Shown one piece after another: positions 10,938 to 24,100 of a stretch of DNA of 26,939 nucleotides. The notes beneath the pieces were generated by a model. It was given only the letters and a program-made list of their open reading frames with translations, did not search any database and was not told where the DNA came from. Within the stretch, counting starts at the first letter, position 1. Every line of letters starts with the position of its first letter. A program made the position numbers and the translations under genes. Source of the stretch: Hofstenia miamia (lineage: Eukaryota > Xenacoelomorpha > Acoela > Hofsteniidae); the NCBI GenBank assembly GCA_900660155.1, contig CABFPE010000005.1, positions 2,188,848 to 2,215,786 of the forward strand, given 5' to 3'.

Positions 10938-11140
10938 TTATTTATTGTATTTTGTGAAAAAGTGTTGTTCAATAACATAAATGTTGCTACTTTGAATGCA
11001 AATTTGACTATTCGTTGGCTACATAATGACATATCTGTCGATATCATAATCGGTAGAGAAATACAAACATGTTTTTGCATACCCTAAACGTTATAAGTGC
11101 ACGCAATTTTAAAATTAGTTCAATTTATTTTAATTTCTAA
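10938..11140 (+). repeat. Exact 203-bp direct duplication, right copy (gap edge)
   Basis: This copy starts at the first base after the N run and is identical to 10714-10916; unique sequence continues after 11140. See the left copy for the interpretation. Confidence 0.9.
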
Positions 11141-11955
11141 AAAATTAACAAAGCCAAAATTATAATTGAATCATTTTGCATACGCAAACGCATTCTGTTG
11201 TGCTGTTCTATAGCATGGATGAATAAGTCCTTAAATTTCAATGTGATCATCCTTAATATACATTTTTAACGCTACATGTCAACATATAAGCCAGTCAATA
11301 TCATCAATACTCGCAAATATATAAAGCATGTTGAAATCAAGACGATCAGGTTCAATTTGCGAGTGAGCAAGCGATAAAATATTTTGAATCAGTGAAATAT
11401 TTAAGAATATATAAACACGTTTTAGAGGTATGACTAAGTCATTCAACGAAAACCATTTTGCCTGACCTCAAATTCTGGTGGTTTGCACAGGTCGAAGCCG
11501 AGCCCAAAATATTTTTGTGCCAGTAAGAAGAATACTGCAGTAGTTCCATCATTAAATGAAGTATTTCAGTGTTTGTGTGAAGAATGACTTACCCAAAATG
11601 ATGAATAGTTTCATAAAATTTCGTTGTGAATTGAGTTAATAATGAATGGGTCAAACTCGCGCTTGACCTAGGCTTTCGAGCCATTTGAAACATTCATAAG
11701 GCTGCCCCACAATAGAATTAGAACACAGATTGATAAAAAGTGTTAATAGAAATCACATCCAATTTAGACAAAATAAGCGATGTAGGTCGTTTGACTGTGA
11801 AAAAATTAGCATAAGAACGTTGTGCTGACTTATATCTGACTACAAATGTTTTATTATAAGCTTAAATTTATATTTTTATTTTCGGTACATAGTTCTCCTT
11901 CACTATAATAAACTTACTATTGAATATTTTCATTCTTTACATTCTTATGTTTTAG

Positions 11956-12165
11956 GCTGATGCTTTAAAAGCTAAGGGCAATGCTGCTCTGCAAAATGAA
12001 AAATTTGATGAAGCCATTGATTTTTACACGCAGGCCATAAATATAGATGGTGAAAATCATGTACTATGGAGTAATAGATCAGCAGCTTATGCCAAAAAAG
12101 CAAAGTATGAGGATGCTTTAAAAGATGCCGAAAAATGTATTTCTCTAAATCCAAAATGGGCCAAG
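11956..12165 (+). CDS. STIP1: STIP1 exon 2 (first resolved): TPR1, first part
   Basis: The exon follows TTTTAG and ends before GTTTGT, phase 0 to phase 0, 70 codons. It starts [12 protein letters not shown] and ends LNPKWAK. It contains the first two TPR motifs of TPR1, including the Lys and Asn clamp positions (AKGN and WSNRSAAY). Confidence 0.93.
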
Positions 12166-15100
12166 GTTTGTTATTTTTTATTGGCTTATTGGACAACATT
12201 TTTTGAATACTAAATTCAGCGATGCCGCTCAACTGTTTACAATGAGCTTAAAAATATTTTCGAATCCGAATAGTGATTGCAGCAAAGTGGGCACTCCATC
12301 ATATTGTTGATAGTCTTTTTACCACGGCACATTGAGAGCATTCTCTCAAAACCCGAATCGAAGTGTACTTTTGGTAATCGACCCAATTTGACAAAGATAT
12401 TAGATAACTGCTGTGACAATGCATTGAGTTGCACTGACAGATGTAGTGCACTATTTGGAACTTCCTTTATGGATTTGTCAGGATACGTATATTTAGAAAA
12501 CACTTCATCAACTTAATCAAATGCAGATGTTATTCGTTTATATAATAATTTTACGATTCAGACGCAAATGCCTTACGTTTGTATTTTTTGTATCAATATG
12601 CAAAAGGATTATATATTTCTGTTTGTTGTTTTAAATTCATAAGTATGGTTTGGTTTTTATTTTCAATGTCAGTTTCTTAAAAGTGATTATATTCATGTCT
12701 TCACACTCAAATATATAGCTAATTCTATTCATTTCTACATTCAATTGCGTAAAAAATTCATTAGCTTTTCTTTTATCATTAACGAAAGATTTCCTTCGAT
12801 ATCAAATATTTCTTACATTATTTCAATATGGACAAAAAATAATCGATCGTTTTCTTTACCCGAATGTTTGTTAATAAGCTTTTGGTATTAAAATGTAATA
12901 AAATTATATCTTCATGAAAACTGATAAATGCATATATGGGTATATGAGTCGTTTGTCATTGGTGTGAGAATTTTTCAATCAAACGGTCTACCCTTGCAAA
13001 AGGTGACTAAGCAATACATACTGCACAGCATAGGTTTATAAATTAACGTTCTATTGTTTGGAATAAAATTACTTTTCAAAAACGGTAAAATTTCGATTTA
13101 GCCGAATCATTTCAGTGTGCTCATTAGGACTAATATCAGTATTTTTTATTCGTATGTTTCCGTGTGCTCTAAAAATGTATGTTATTTTACTATTTGTAGG
13201 GCTACTCAAGAAAAGGTGCTGCTTTGGCATTTCTTAAGAGGACTGAAGAAGCAATCGACATTTATGAAGAAGGTTTGAAAATCGATCCTGAGAATAAACA
13301 GATGAAAGAAGCATTGTCGGATCTTAACAAGGTTTGTTCTGTATTCAATCTGTTTATTAATTTAAGTTTTTAGAATGCTTTTAATCCATTTTCAGCGCCA
13401 GATTTTCATGCCAGACTTATGACAGATCCTCGAACAAGATCATTTTGTAATGATCCTGGTTTTAAAATGAAATTGCAAATGTTGCAGCAAAATCCTAATT
13501 TGATGTCTTCGTAAGTACCAAAAATTATTGTGTAAAATTAAATTTTCTTATAGGTTAGCAAATGATGAACAAATACGAGAAGCAATTATGGTTGCCTTGG
13601 GTGTTCCGTCTAACTTTAACAGTAGCTATGAACCACCAGCTGAAACATCGCCATCGAAATCCGAAACGAAAGATGTTCCTAAAACACCTAAAGATGATCT
13701 TAACGATCCGCAAAAGCAGGTTTGTTGGCAGTAGGTGAGCCAAACTTGGAATCATTTACTTAATATTTAGGCTCAATGCGAGAAAGAGCAAGGAAATGCT
13801 GCATACAAAAAGAAAGACTTCACTACTGCGCTAGAACATTATAATAAAGCCTTCGAGTTAGATCCCAACAATATTACATATTTACTGAACAAAGCTGGTA
13901 ATATATTTAAAATGCAATGTGATAATCAAATACATCATGAGTGTTTTGAAGCAGCAACGATTTTTCCGTATTTTTGTTTAATTATATCAGCATAAAATAA
14001 GTTTGTTTATTATATATTTTTAGCTGTGTTCTTTGAGCAGGGAGAATTCGAACAATGCATAAATACTTGCGAAGAGGCTATTGAAGTTGGACGCAAAATT
14101 CATTCCAGTTACGAGCAAATCGCCAAGTAGGTTTTTTGTCAGTTTATATGATATTTTTGTTTTAGAGCATTCGCGCGAATTGGCAATGTTCATTTCAAAA
14201 AGGCCGACTTTCCAACTGCATTAGAGTACTACAATAAATCAATTGCCGAGCATCGCGCTCCAGCTGTTCTTCAGAAAATCAGCGAGGTTTTGTTTCGCTA
14301 TGAACTTATTAATTTATTATCATAGTCTGACAAACTAAAATTGATGAGTTGATAAACTGTTTGTGATATGGTGGCGTAAATGATATAAAAATATATTTAA
14401 TTCAGTCTGCCATTTTTCTTAATTTTGGAGACAGAAATTCACCACATGTTAAATCTTTATCAATTGTTACTCCTAATTAACACACACATTTACATTGTTC
14501 TATTACATTTATATATATATATGTTAATTTATATATTCTCAGAAATCTTTTAATGTTCCTTTGGTGCAAATATAATAAATTGAGTTAATTTTCAATCTAT
14601 TCTTATCAACATACATGTATGTAATAAGTGATTCAATGTCTATTCAAAAGCTTTGTAGCGTTAAAGGGAATTTTCGATGTTCTAATAATGCATGTCATCA
14701 GCATATTGGCAAGTAGTTTCAATTTTGCAGTTTTCGATCAGTCAAAAATTTCAATTTTTTTTTCAAAATTTTACTATATTTATAAACTTTAACTCTCACA
14801 TCAATTAATAGTTAGAAAATTAGCTAAGTAGACACTAGTAGTTAAGCAATTACCACCTTATGAGATAATTCCATATATATATATATATATATATATACAT
14901 TATTCGCGTATGCTTGTTATATTTTCGTCCACTGAGGAATCTTGTGTACAACGATTGCAATAAAATCATTCACTGAATTTTCGCGTATGATATATTCTAA
15001 AAATTTGCAGGTCTGGTATTGCTAACATTGAAATAATGTATGATTTATATTGTAAAGTATATAGATTATATTTGAAACCACAAACTATTCTTTGACTGTA

Positions 15101-18100
15101 CATGGTTTTTATGTAAATGGTTATTAATTAATTCCGTATTATTTAGACAAAACGTAAAATAAAGGATGCTGAAATCGCTGCATATATTGATCCAGAAAAA
15201 TCAGTGGAAGAAAGAATTAAAGGCAACGAATTGTTTCAGAAAGGTACGTTTTAGTTGTCGCGGGTTAGTGTACATACTGTTAAACGATTGAAGTGAAATG
15301 ACAAAATAATATCTTTGCAAACATTTCGAACGCTAGAGACTGTTTTTCTTTTTTAGGATTTTTCATTAATCTCTCCAATTAATATGTTTATTAATCGGCT
15401 GATGACATTTTTATTCGAAGTGCAAACATCATTAAGATCTATTGATATATGCATTTAGAATATAATTTATACAAGATAACGTTTTTCATCGTATTTAACT
15501 CTAAATATATATTGACAACGTAGTGTTCATAGTTTGTACGCAAATGTGAAGATGGCAAATTTTAAGCTAGTTATTTACGGGAGAATAATAAAAGAACATT
15601 AATAATATTACATACTTTTTCGGAGAAATTGACCGAAGCTGTAATTTTATCAAAATCGTTGAATTCTAAAAAGGCAATGGGTCCAAATAACCTGCCTGCT
15701 GGCTTTTCAGAATGTGCAATCGTGAGTTAAGCTATATCTACTAAGTCATTTTTAACGATATTGTTTCTAAGTGCGTGTACTCAATGCAGTGGAAAAAGGC
15801 AAGTGTCGCACCTATTATCAAAAATTCGCAGGTTGGGACTAAGGTTGACAAAAATGTTCGCCCTGTTTGCCTTACATCTATTGACGCCATAGCAGTGTTA
15901 CTGAATAGCATTGCTTCTCATCTGAATGACCGCGATACGTTTAGTGGCCATGGTAGTTTTTTTGGACTTCAGGCCTGCCTTCAACACTGTGTTAGCAAAC
16001 GTACTGAACCGAATATTTATGGACAACTTATCAGACGATAAATGGTTTGGGTTTTGGCTATCCACCTATCTTTCGAATTGGAAACAAGGTTTTAGCCTCA
16101 GTTGGCAGTTCCTCTGAACAGGACGTATTGGTCGCTATCTTCAGGGAGGCCCGAATTCTCCGTTGTTCATAAATTACACTAACGAAATCAGTTGAAATAT
16201 GAAGCAAGTTGTACAAAACTCGACTAATACAGTTCGTCAACTTTTGATACGATATTCTGATAACAACTTCGTAGCTGCTGTTAAGGCATCGAATCTAGAG
16301 GGACATTTAGACGAAGTTCAGCAATTTTTGAACAACTAACTTATCAATTTGATCGCATGAATCACATAAACAAATAAGTCAACGCCAAAGAAATCGTCTA
16401 TAGAAACAAATCTATAAAAAATCTTAAGCTCTTAAAATTTGGAGTTGAACATGAACTTTCACTCAAGAAAATTTACTTCGTCTCTAAAGCAATGGCATAT
16501 TTCGCTAGATCTCTAAACACAGGAGCTTGCAAATACACATTTAAAACCTGTGTTTTGCCTCATCTTACGTACGCTTCGGTTGTTTGGATTTATCATATAA
16601 AACAAAAGCAGAAAGACAGGCTTAAAACATCTCTGAAACACGTTTCAAGGATGTTGATATTGTTATTACCACAATTCAAACCGAGTTTGCTTCTTTCGTG
16701 TCGAAGATTGTAGGAAATCCGAAACACCCTTTGCATCACATTTCCATCACTAAGGACACTAACTATGAGGAGAAGCTAAGAGATTCATCAAATACAATAT
16801 ATTGCCTAACTGCAGTAAGGTTCAACTCATTTGTGGCGGTTGCCCGTCGATTCATGACTTGCAAATCTCTACCATCACCAATTTATCCTTACTTTATTTT
16901 GTAAATTTTCTTTCCTTTCTATCATGTATTTATTTATGATACGGGAAATAAAGCATTATTCGAATTATTATTATTATTACTCTAAAAGCCAACTTTTGAA
17001 TTATAATGATTAAATAACGTCTTTTGGTTATTGGAATGTAACAGATTCCCATGTCAGGAAAATATCTCTTTTCTAGGAATGAATTTGAAAAGTGAATAGC
17101 TTCTTACGACAGAACCAGACGTTGGCATTTTTGCAAACATGAATAAATATTTAGAAAAATGTGACTTTATGACAGGTTTACAGCATCGTTGTATTCAGTC
17201 TCTTTAGTATATAGCACATCTTTCATGCTGCAAAGATCATTCTAAATATCATATTAATAATTTCATTATTGATAAGCTGTTGATGTATATATATATATAT
17301 ATAGATGTGAAGGTATTCTTCAGTATTTAGATCAGTTGTCTCCAAAGTTTCCAGCGGGCCAAGGTTCTAAATTATTTATTTTACCAAAATACATGCAATG
17401 TAAATAAACAGTGAATTAATAATCAAAAAATGTTATTTATTCAGTACATAATTACAATGCATATAATATCAGCAACAATTAACATGTTTTTTAACTTTGA
17501 TCAATAGGAGAAATATGAAATTGTTTCTTTTCTGACAAAATTTTGTCCAACTGTGGTTCCAATACCAAGCAAAGCATTTAAATGTTCATCCGACAACTGT
17601 GATCTGTAACAGGATTTTGTATATTTCATTTTTGAAAAAGTCTTCTCACACAAATATATAGTGCCAAAAACTGAAATGAATTCACAGGCAAACTTCCTTA
17701 AATAAACAAATTGGTCAGATGGAAGGCATTTGTAGAATTCAGTTAAATTTCCTTCTTTATATTTGTCTTTCAGGATATCATTGGATTGCAAATCTATATT
17801 TTCCATTTGTAACTCAGACGGTAAGTCTCCAATAACAGTCAAATGGATTTTCAAAAAGTCTTATTTCTGAAGAATATGCATCAAGATCAGAGAAACGTTC
17901 TTCAAACTGTTTTCAAAGCTAAAATGACACCTTGCGTAAACAAGTTTGGAAATGGAGTGGCAGCTTCCTGTCTATATTTGTCACATCGTGAAAAATGAGT
18001 AAAGCAGCTTCTTGCTAACTGACTTTCAAATAGTGTTAATTTCTGACGAAAAGCTTTCACCTTTGAGCACAAATCAGAGGAGTGAAGTTTCACCTTGTAT

Positions 18101-21100
18101 CCGTAGGTTGAAATCATTGAGATGCATAGTCAAATCAGCTGAAAATGCTAATTTCCAGAGCCATTCACTATCTTTGAGCAACACCTGTGAATGGTTTCTC
18201 TCATTTAAAAATATTTCAATTTCAGTTCGAAGCTCAAAAAATCTAGACAGTTTTTCCATAGCTAAGCCATCTTAATGAAGTATGGTAAGGTAGGTCTGAA
18301 AACTCAACATTCATTTCCTCCAAAAAATCACGGAATTGGTGATGTTTGAGTCCATGAGATCTTATGTAGTTAACAATGGAAATCACACGGTCTAATACAG
18401 ATGATAAATCAAGATACTTTCCGCACAGTGCTTGCTGATGAAGAATACGATGTATTATCAAAGGTTTCAATCCACCGGAATTCTCAACTGCTTTGTTAAT
18501 TTGCCCAACTAATCCCTTTTTGTTTCCACACTTATTTCTGCCACCATCTATTGTTATACATTTTAGTTTTTCCTTTTCCAAATTATACTCAGCCACTTCT
18601 CTAAAAATATCTATGTCTGTTATTGTTCCATGCATGCTGTGCACAGATGCAAGTTCCTCAGTAATCTCAAAATTAGCATTTATTCCTCTGATGAACAATA
18701 ACAGTTGGGATGTGTCTGATACATAAAATGCATCATCAAGTGCAACAGAAAAGCATACAAACTTGCCGGCTTTGTCTTTCATCTGTTAATATTTATTTCT
18801 TTCAAGATTTTCAACCCTACGAGCAACAGTATTCGCAGAAAGACTAATTGCGGAAAATAAATCTACTTTTTCTGGACACATTTCCTTAGCTATCTCAATT
18901 AAGCGCGGTTTAATAAGTTTACCATCTGTAAATGGCTTACTTTTCTTCGCCAAAAGGTGAGCAACATGGAAGCTTGCTCTTGTTGCTGCCTCATTTTCTA
19001 TAGACTTCTTGAAAATAAACTGCATTGATGAGAAATTGTTCTTTAATTTGTCAAATTTCTCTTTACGTAGCCGTCCAGTGAATTGGCAGTACTGTGATGA
19101 ATGCTTTGCTTCATAATATCTGCGAATGTTGTACTCTTTAAATACTGCAATTGTGTCGTTGCATATAACGCAGAGTGCCTTGGTGTTTGACTCTGTGACA
19201 AAATAGTCGATGTTCCATTGTTCCTTAAAAACTCAACACTCAGAATCAATTTTTCGTTTTCTTCCTTGAGCTAACATTTTTGCCAAAGCACGACAAATTT
19301 TCCTCGACGATAAGACGATATAAGACGATGGAACAATATTCACAGATCACTCGATACGTAGGCCTACTTTCATCTAGGCAGCGAAGATGAAAAATGACTC
19401 ACGCTTGCGCATAACGAAAATGGTATCACGTGAGGAAAGAGACGCCAAGGTCCCTGAATAGCATATCGGAGACGAGGCCGTTGCCAGCCAATTAACGCAT
19501 GCGCGCATGCTTCAAAAACAACTCGCTGTTGTTGAAGCTTGGGTTGTGACCTTCATCCATGGTTGAGCGTTGTGACTTAATCGCTGAAAGCACCGATATG
19601 ACGGAAGGACAGCAGTGATCATATGTTTCTATTTTTCATCCGCAAGTCAAGCTTGATGCGCTTATCAATTAGCGGCATCTTGCGTTTGTTTCAGTTCTAG
19701 ATTTGTCAAGCGTGTTAAATGGGTTATAAAGTATATTTGTTTTTTTATGATTTCGGTAAGGTCTGTCTTTCGACATTTATTTTATAATTTAGAAGGAGAG
19801 CTCGGCGGGCTGGATTAAAACTCTTCGCTGGCCGTACTTTGGAGACCCCTTATTTAGATTCGGTCTCTTTATATGACTAATTTATTTGTGGAGTCCTCTT
19901 TATTTTTAGAAATTGTTGTTCATTTGCGAATGTACCATGTAATTTTGATCTATACGGTTGTATATTATTGAGTGCTTCTAAGAAAAATTCTTCTGATTTC
20001 ACAATTCAATCTTGAAGTGGAAGCAAATTCTCTTCGAAGTTCATCAATAATTCCTTTCATTTCTGTGTAAACATATGATGCTATTTTGGGCTGATTTTGC
20101 TAAAACCAGATAATAAGTTTGATACATAAAATTGAAACAATTTTACAAAAATATACTTGACTAGTTTAACTCTGTAGTTGACTTCGGTAAAAGACAATTG
20201 AAAAAATTCTATTTTAAATCTGATCTTAGAGATGAAGTAAAGTTTATAATTTCCCAAGTTTTATCCTATACTGATAATATTTAAGTTGGTCCCTTCGTTT
20301 TTATGTGCAGCCACGTTGTTGAATTCTGAACAACCAAAGAACAATAATAAAAGAAAAAACGGTCTGGACTATTTTGAAAATTTGTATCTCGGTTAGAAAG
20401 TTATTAATGGATAGCTTTTAATTATTTTCGCAACAATCACAAATATTTCCCACGTTTTTAATGGTTGACACGAAATTATTATGCATTCTACCTTAGTCCT
20501 AAGGAACATGCACAGACTGAGGCTTTTGCAAGGCTGGCTTTCTGTCCAACAATAGATTGCCTGAAATCATTTAAGAAAGATTGATTCTTTTTAAATAATT
20601 TAAATTTTGAGCAGAATTTATTTACTTTGGAATCGAATTTAAATTTCAATGTATTTAAAATTGTCTAAATGGGATACACTGTTATACTACTGTAAATACT
20701 ACAAGTATTAGATTGAGTATTCAAATGGTCTGTTACACCATTCAACATGAGCAGTCAAAATGTCAGCTTGATATGGAAAGTATGAAAAACATGACGTCTT
20801 AAACATTGAATTCTAATAACTATAGATAAATATATCATAGATTAACAACCGCGGAAGACTTTGTGTTGAATACATCACATTTAACAATCGTACACAACAG
20901 ACACTTACTAAATTGAAACAAATGCTAACATCTGGAATAAATTATTCACTTCACAGGAAACCAACTACTATAATATACCTGCCACAATAAATAAGGAATT
21001 GCAAATACATTTTCAAAAAATTCAAAATGTCCTATATTTAAATTTAGAATAAACCTGATAAAAACATTTCGCAGAACAGTAAATAAGAGAAATATTCTTT

Positions 21101-24100
21101 TTTTTAATTATTGCAGTTTTACTTCTTTAGTTCTTTGAACTATTCATATTTAAAAAAAGTTTCCAATATTATGTAATGCATTGGTAAAGGAAATGCCCTC
21201 ATATTTATTTAAAGGTCAAAGCACTACGCTGTTACCTCGTCTATAATATACTTTTATTTCCTTTAGTGCACATTTGAAATAATAATCTAAAGGGCGGTTT
21301 ACTTTACCTCCCACCCAGTTGACATGTTTTGGAATTCAATGTTATTGCTGTGGTGTAATAAAGGTAATTGATTTTTTGGCAGTGTGATGGTTGCATAATC
21401 TCATTCCTCTTATCAAAAGAGTACATGCACCTTCCTTATGAAATTGTTTCTCATTTAGCGTTCCGTTGAACAGAGAAGACGCTTCAGCATAAATTTTCTC
21501 CCTTACCAGAATAACATTTGTTGTCTCAGGTTTCCTGCATATCGATTTTCTTCTATCAGAATTGAAATGTATAAGGTGTTATGTATAGGTCTTCTTTGTG
21601 GCGCTTTTCTATTAAATATTCTTCATAATACGCTCAATTAAGAATTTTTTGCTACAGTAAATAAGTTTTTCATTTTTTGGAAACATTACATGTATTTTAA
21701 CATTACATGTTATTTAACCATTGGAATGACCAAAACGCTTATCAATATGGGTATATGATCCCATCCCATTCTTAGGTTTGAGAGGTGTATTTTTGGCTGA
21801 TATATGTTAATTATGATGTGACTATGTGTTAATATTTATTATGTATCTCCACATAATTTTCATATCATTTCAGTACAAAATCTGAACTACAATGACTGAA
21901 GCAAATGGTTGTTTTCATCTGGATTAAACAAAATTGCGGGTTCTATTCCTCTGGTAAAACAGGTGAAAGGATGAGATTTCAAACGAAAATCACATCTACC
22001 AGAAGAAAACACGATACATTGTTTATAATTGCACATCTATACGAAAAAACCATTTATCAAAAAAATAGCGACAGTAACTACCAAAACAAAATAAATATTT
22101 CAATTGTTCCGATCAGCAGAAAGAACTCTTTTAATGAATCAAGTCATTTAATATTTAATAATGTTTATACACACTACTCGCCAGTACAATGCATTTTACA
22201 AATCAACATTTTGTGCCACTTGATGGTTGATATAGGTTTAACTTTTTCAAAAAAATATTTAAAAGGCATGCCTAAGCTTTTAGGTTTTGATGTAAGGATC
22301 AGTTTGTGAAAAATATGATTTTTTCTTTGGAATCTTTTAGAGTTTGTAGATTTCTATTGCATTCGTATCACAGCGAAAATTTTATTTGATTCCAATATTT
22401 CTAATATTCCAATTTTTCTTATGTTATGTGTAGTAGTATGAAGTAATTATCAAAATTCAGATGATCTCGTTTAATTACGTTTTTCCCATCTGCGCCTTCC
22501 CCTAACTTCTTGATGTTTTAGGCAAATTTCCAGAAGCAATAAAATGTTACGATGAAGCGATCAAAAGGAATCCAAAGGACGCAAAGGGCTACAGCAATCG
22601 TGCTGCATGTTATATTAAACTTGGGGAATTCAATATGGCAGTTAAGGTACCTATATTATACTTCACTTCTAAATCGAATTTAATGTTTTCTTAGGATTGC
22701 GATGAATCTATAAAAATTGATAAAACGTTTATCAAATCCTATTTGAGAAAAGCTCAGGCATTGTCATTCCGTGATTCCACTAAAGCAAAAGAGGCTTACG
22801 AGGCCGCATTAGAGATCGATCCTAATTGCACAGAAGCCAAAGAAGGTTTAAGCAATTTGCAGTATCAGAGCAGAGCTAAGTTGTTCAGTAATGCAAACAA
22901 AAGCGAGGAGGATATCAAACAGCAAGCAATGCAGAATCCAGAAGTCATTGAAATTTTACAGGATCCCATCATGCGGACCATTCTTACTCAGATGCAGGAA
23001 GATCCCAAAGCCGTTAGAGAGTAGGAATTTTTTATTTTTGTTTAAATGTTAAGATATATCAGAGTTTAAGTTATATCATTGTTAGTTTAGGTAAGCTTTA
23101 ATCTTAAGCAATCGTATTCAAATGGTCAATATTTGTGTTCTATACTGATATGCGGCTATGGTAGTAGGCCGTGGCTTTTTGCAACGGACATTTCATGAAC
23201 CATGGGTTTTCTACGGCTTGGCTTTTCATTTTTTTGAATTATTTGATGTTTTTTCTAATTGCTGCTAGTCAATAAAAATATTAACAATTATACGAATTCT
23301 ATTTCCCCTAATCTTAATCCTTGCACCTCTATTTGCTTGCAGGTGTTCTTTGGAATCTCGCTTTGTTATTATTATGACTTGATCTCATTGTTGATCACAA
23401 TCTTGTGTCTCACCACTTGATGGTAATGTCAACTGTTGTTGGATTCATTACTGATTATGTAATATTTTAATGGTTATATAAGATAAAAACCATTTTTTCA
23501 AAAGAACTTCTGCTCTTTTGAATAAAAGGCGACTTAAGAAGAATAGCTCTTGAGTATAATAATCCTTAGTTTTTGTGGAGAATCTCAAATCATAGCGTTT
23601 TTTGCCAGATGTGATTAGATTTTGTATAACATCTAAATAATAAATTTTGTATAATTATTATAGAAAAAAATGAACTGCCCTGCCCATTTCAAAGTTTTCT
23701 AGGATGGTTCATGACAAACTGGATATACTGTTACAGTAAAAATATTGTTTCTTTTGCTATAACTACTGGTGTCTTCCGACAGTATAGTAAATTCAAGACT
23801 GAAATACCCTTTGAAAATATGTGCTTTGAAAGGTTACTAAGAAGTCATCAAAATTCAATTTTTGGATAAAACAAGGGCAATTTTATTGAACCCATTTTAC
23901 AAAAATTTCGACAACCATTCAATAGATTTTTCCCGATTCAATTGTGAGCAGGCATTTATTGCAGCAGAAAAGGTTCTTGCAAAGAAGATATATTGACAGT
24001 AAATTCTCAAACTTGGTTCTTGGCTGCAAACTTCACAGCACTTGTAATCAACGCAAAACTATATTTTTGACAGGCGAATGCGGCCGCACCAAACCTTATG

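Larger units (their letters stand above)
10643..11955. other. Non-coding stretch upstream of the first resolved STIP1 exon
   Basis: This probably includes intron 1 and possibly the promoter and initiator exon of STIP1. It contains a 21-N gap and an exact duplication either side of it. No open frame resembles a protein, and no clear heat-shock element (inverted GAA units with 2-bp spacing) was found. Confidence 0.4.
17333..19851 (-). mobile_element. hAT transposon (GTF2IRD2/ZBED-like, Charlie type), 2519 bp
   Basis: The left end reads CAGTTGTCTCCAAAGTTTCC and the right end, complemented, reads AAGGGGTCTCCAAAGTACGG then CCAGCG. These are imperfect inverted repeats of the CAGGGGTCTCCAAA type found in Charlie-like hAT elements. 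An 8-bp ATTTAGAT duplication flanks it. The transposase is on the minus strand; a GC-richer, CpG-containing 5' leader (about 19278-19850) lies between it and the right end. Confidence 0.9.
15244..22521 (+). other. STIP1 intron of 7278 bp, loaded with transposons
   Basis: The largest intron splits TPR2B between QKG and KFPEAIK. It holds a truncated LINE (about 15610-16979, same strand as STIP1) and a hAT element (17333-19851, opposite strand). The segments 15244-15609, 16980-17324 and 19860-22521 show no recognised gene. The frame at 21905-22309 (134 codons, +) is the longest open stretch there and has no motif I recognise. Confidence 0.85.

Noticed and set aside
12277..12516. Plus-strand 79-codon frame in the STIP1 intron as a gene
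   Set aside because: It is the mirror of the open minus-strand block, has no recognisable motif and lies within an intron.
13396..13510. STIP1 exon 4 starting after the TTTTCAG at 13395
   Set aside because: That acceptor puts the exon out of frame with the previous one; the acceptor at 13373 restores the frame and adds the conserved NPFSAPDF.
16058..16240. Minus-strand 60-codon frame
   Set aside because: It is a shadow of LINE reverse-transcriptase sequence on the + strand.
18493..18726. Plus-strand frame of 77 codons
   Set aside because: It is antisense to the intact part of the hAT transposase.
22743..23024. Stand-alone TPR protein starting MRKAQALSF
   Set aside because: It is the internal part of STIP1 exon 11 read through the donor into intron sequence.
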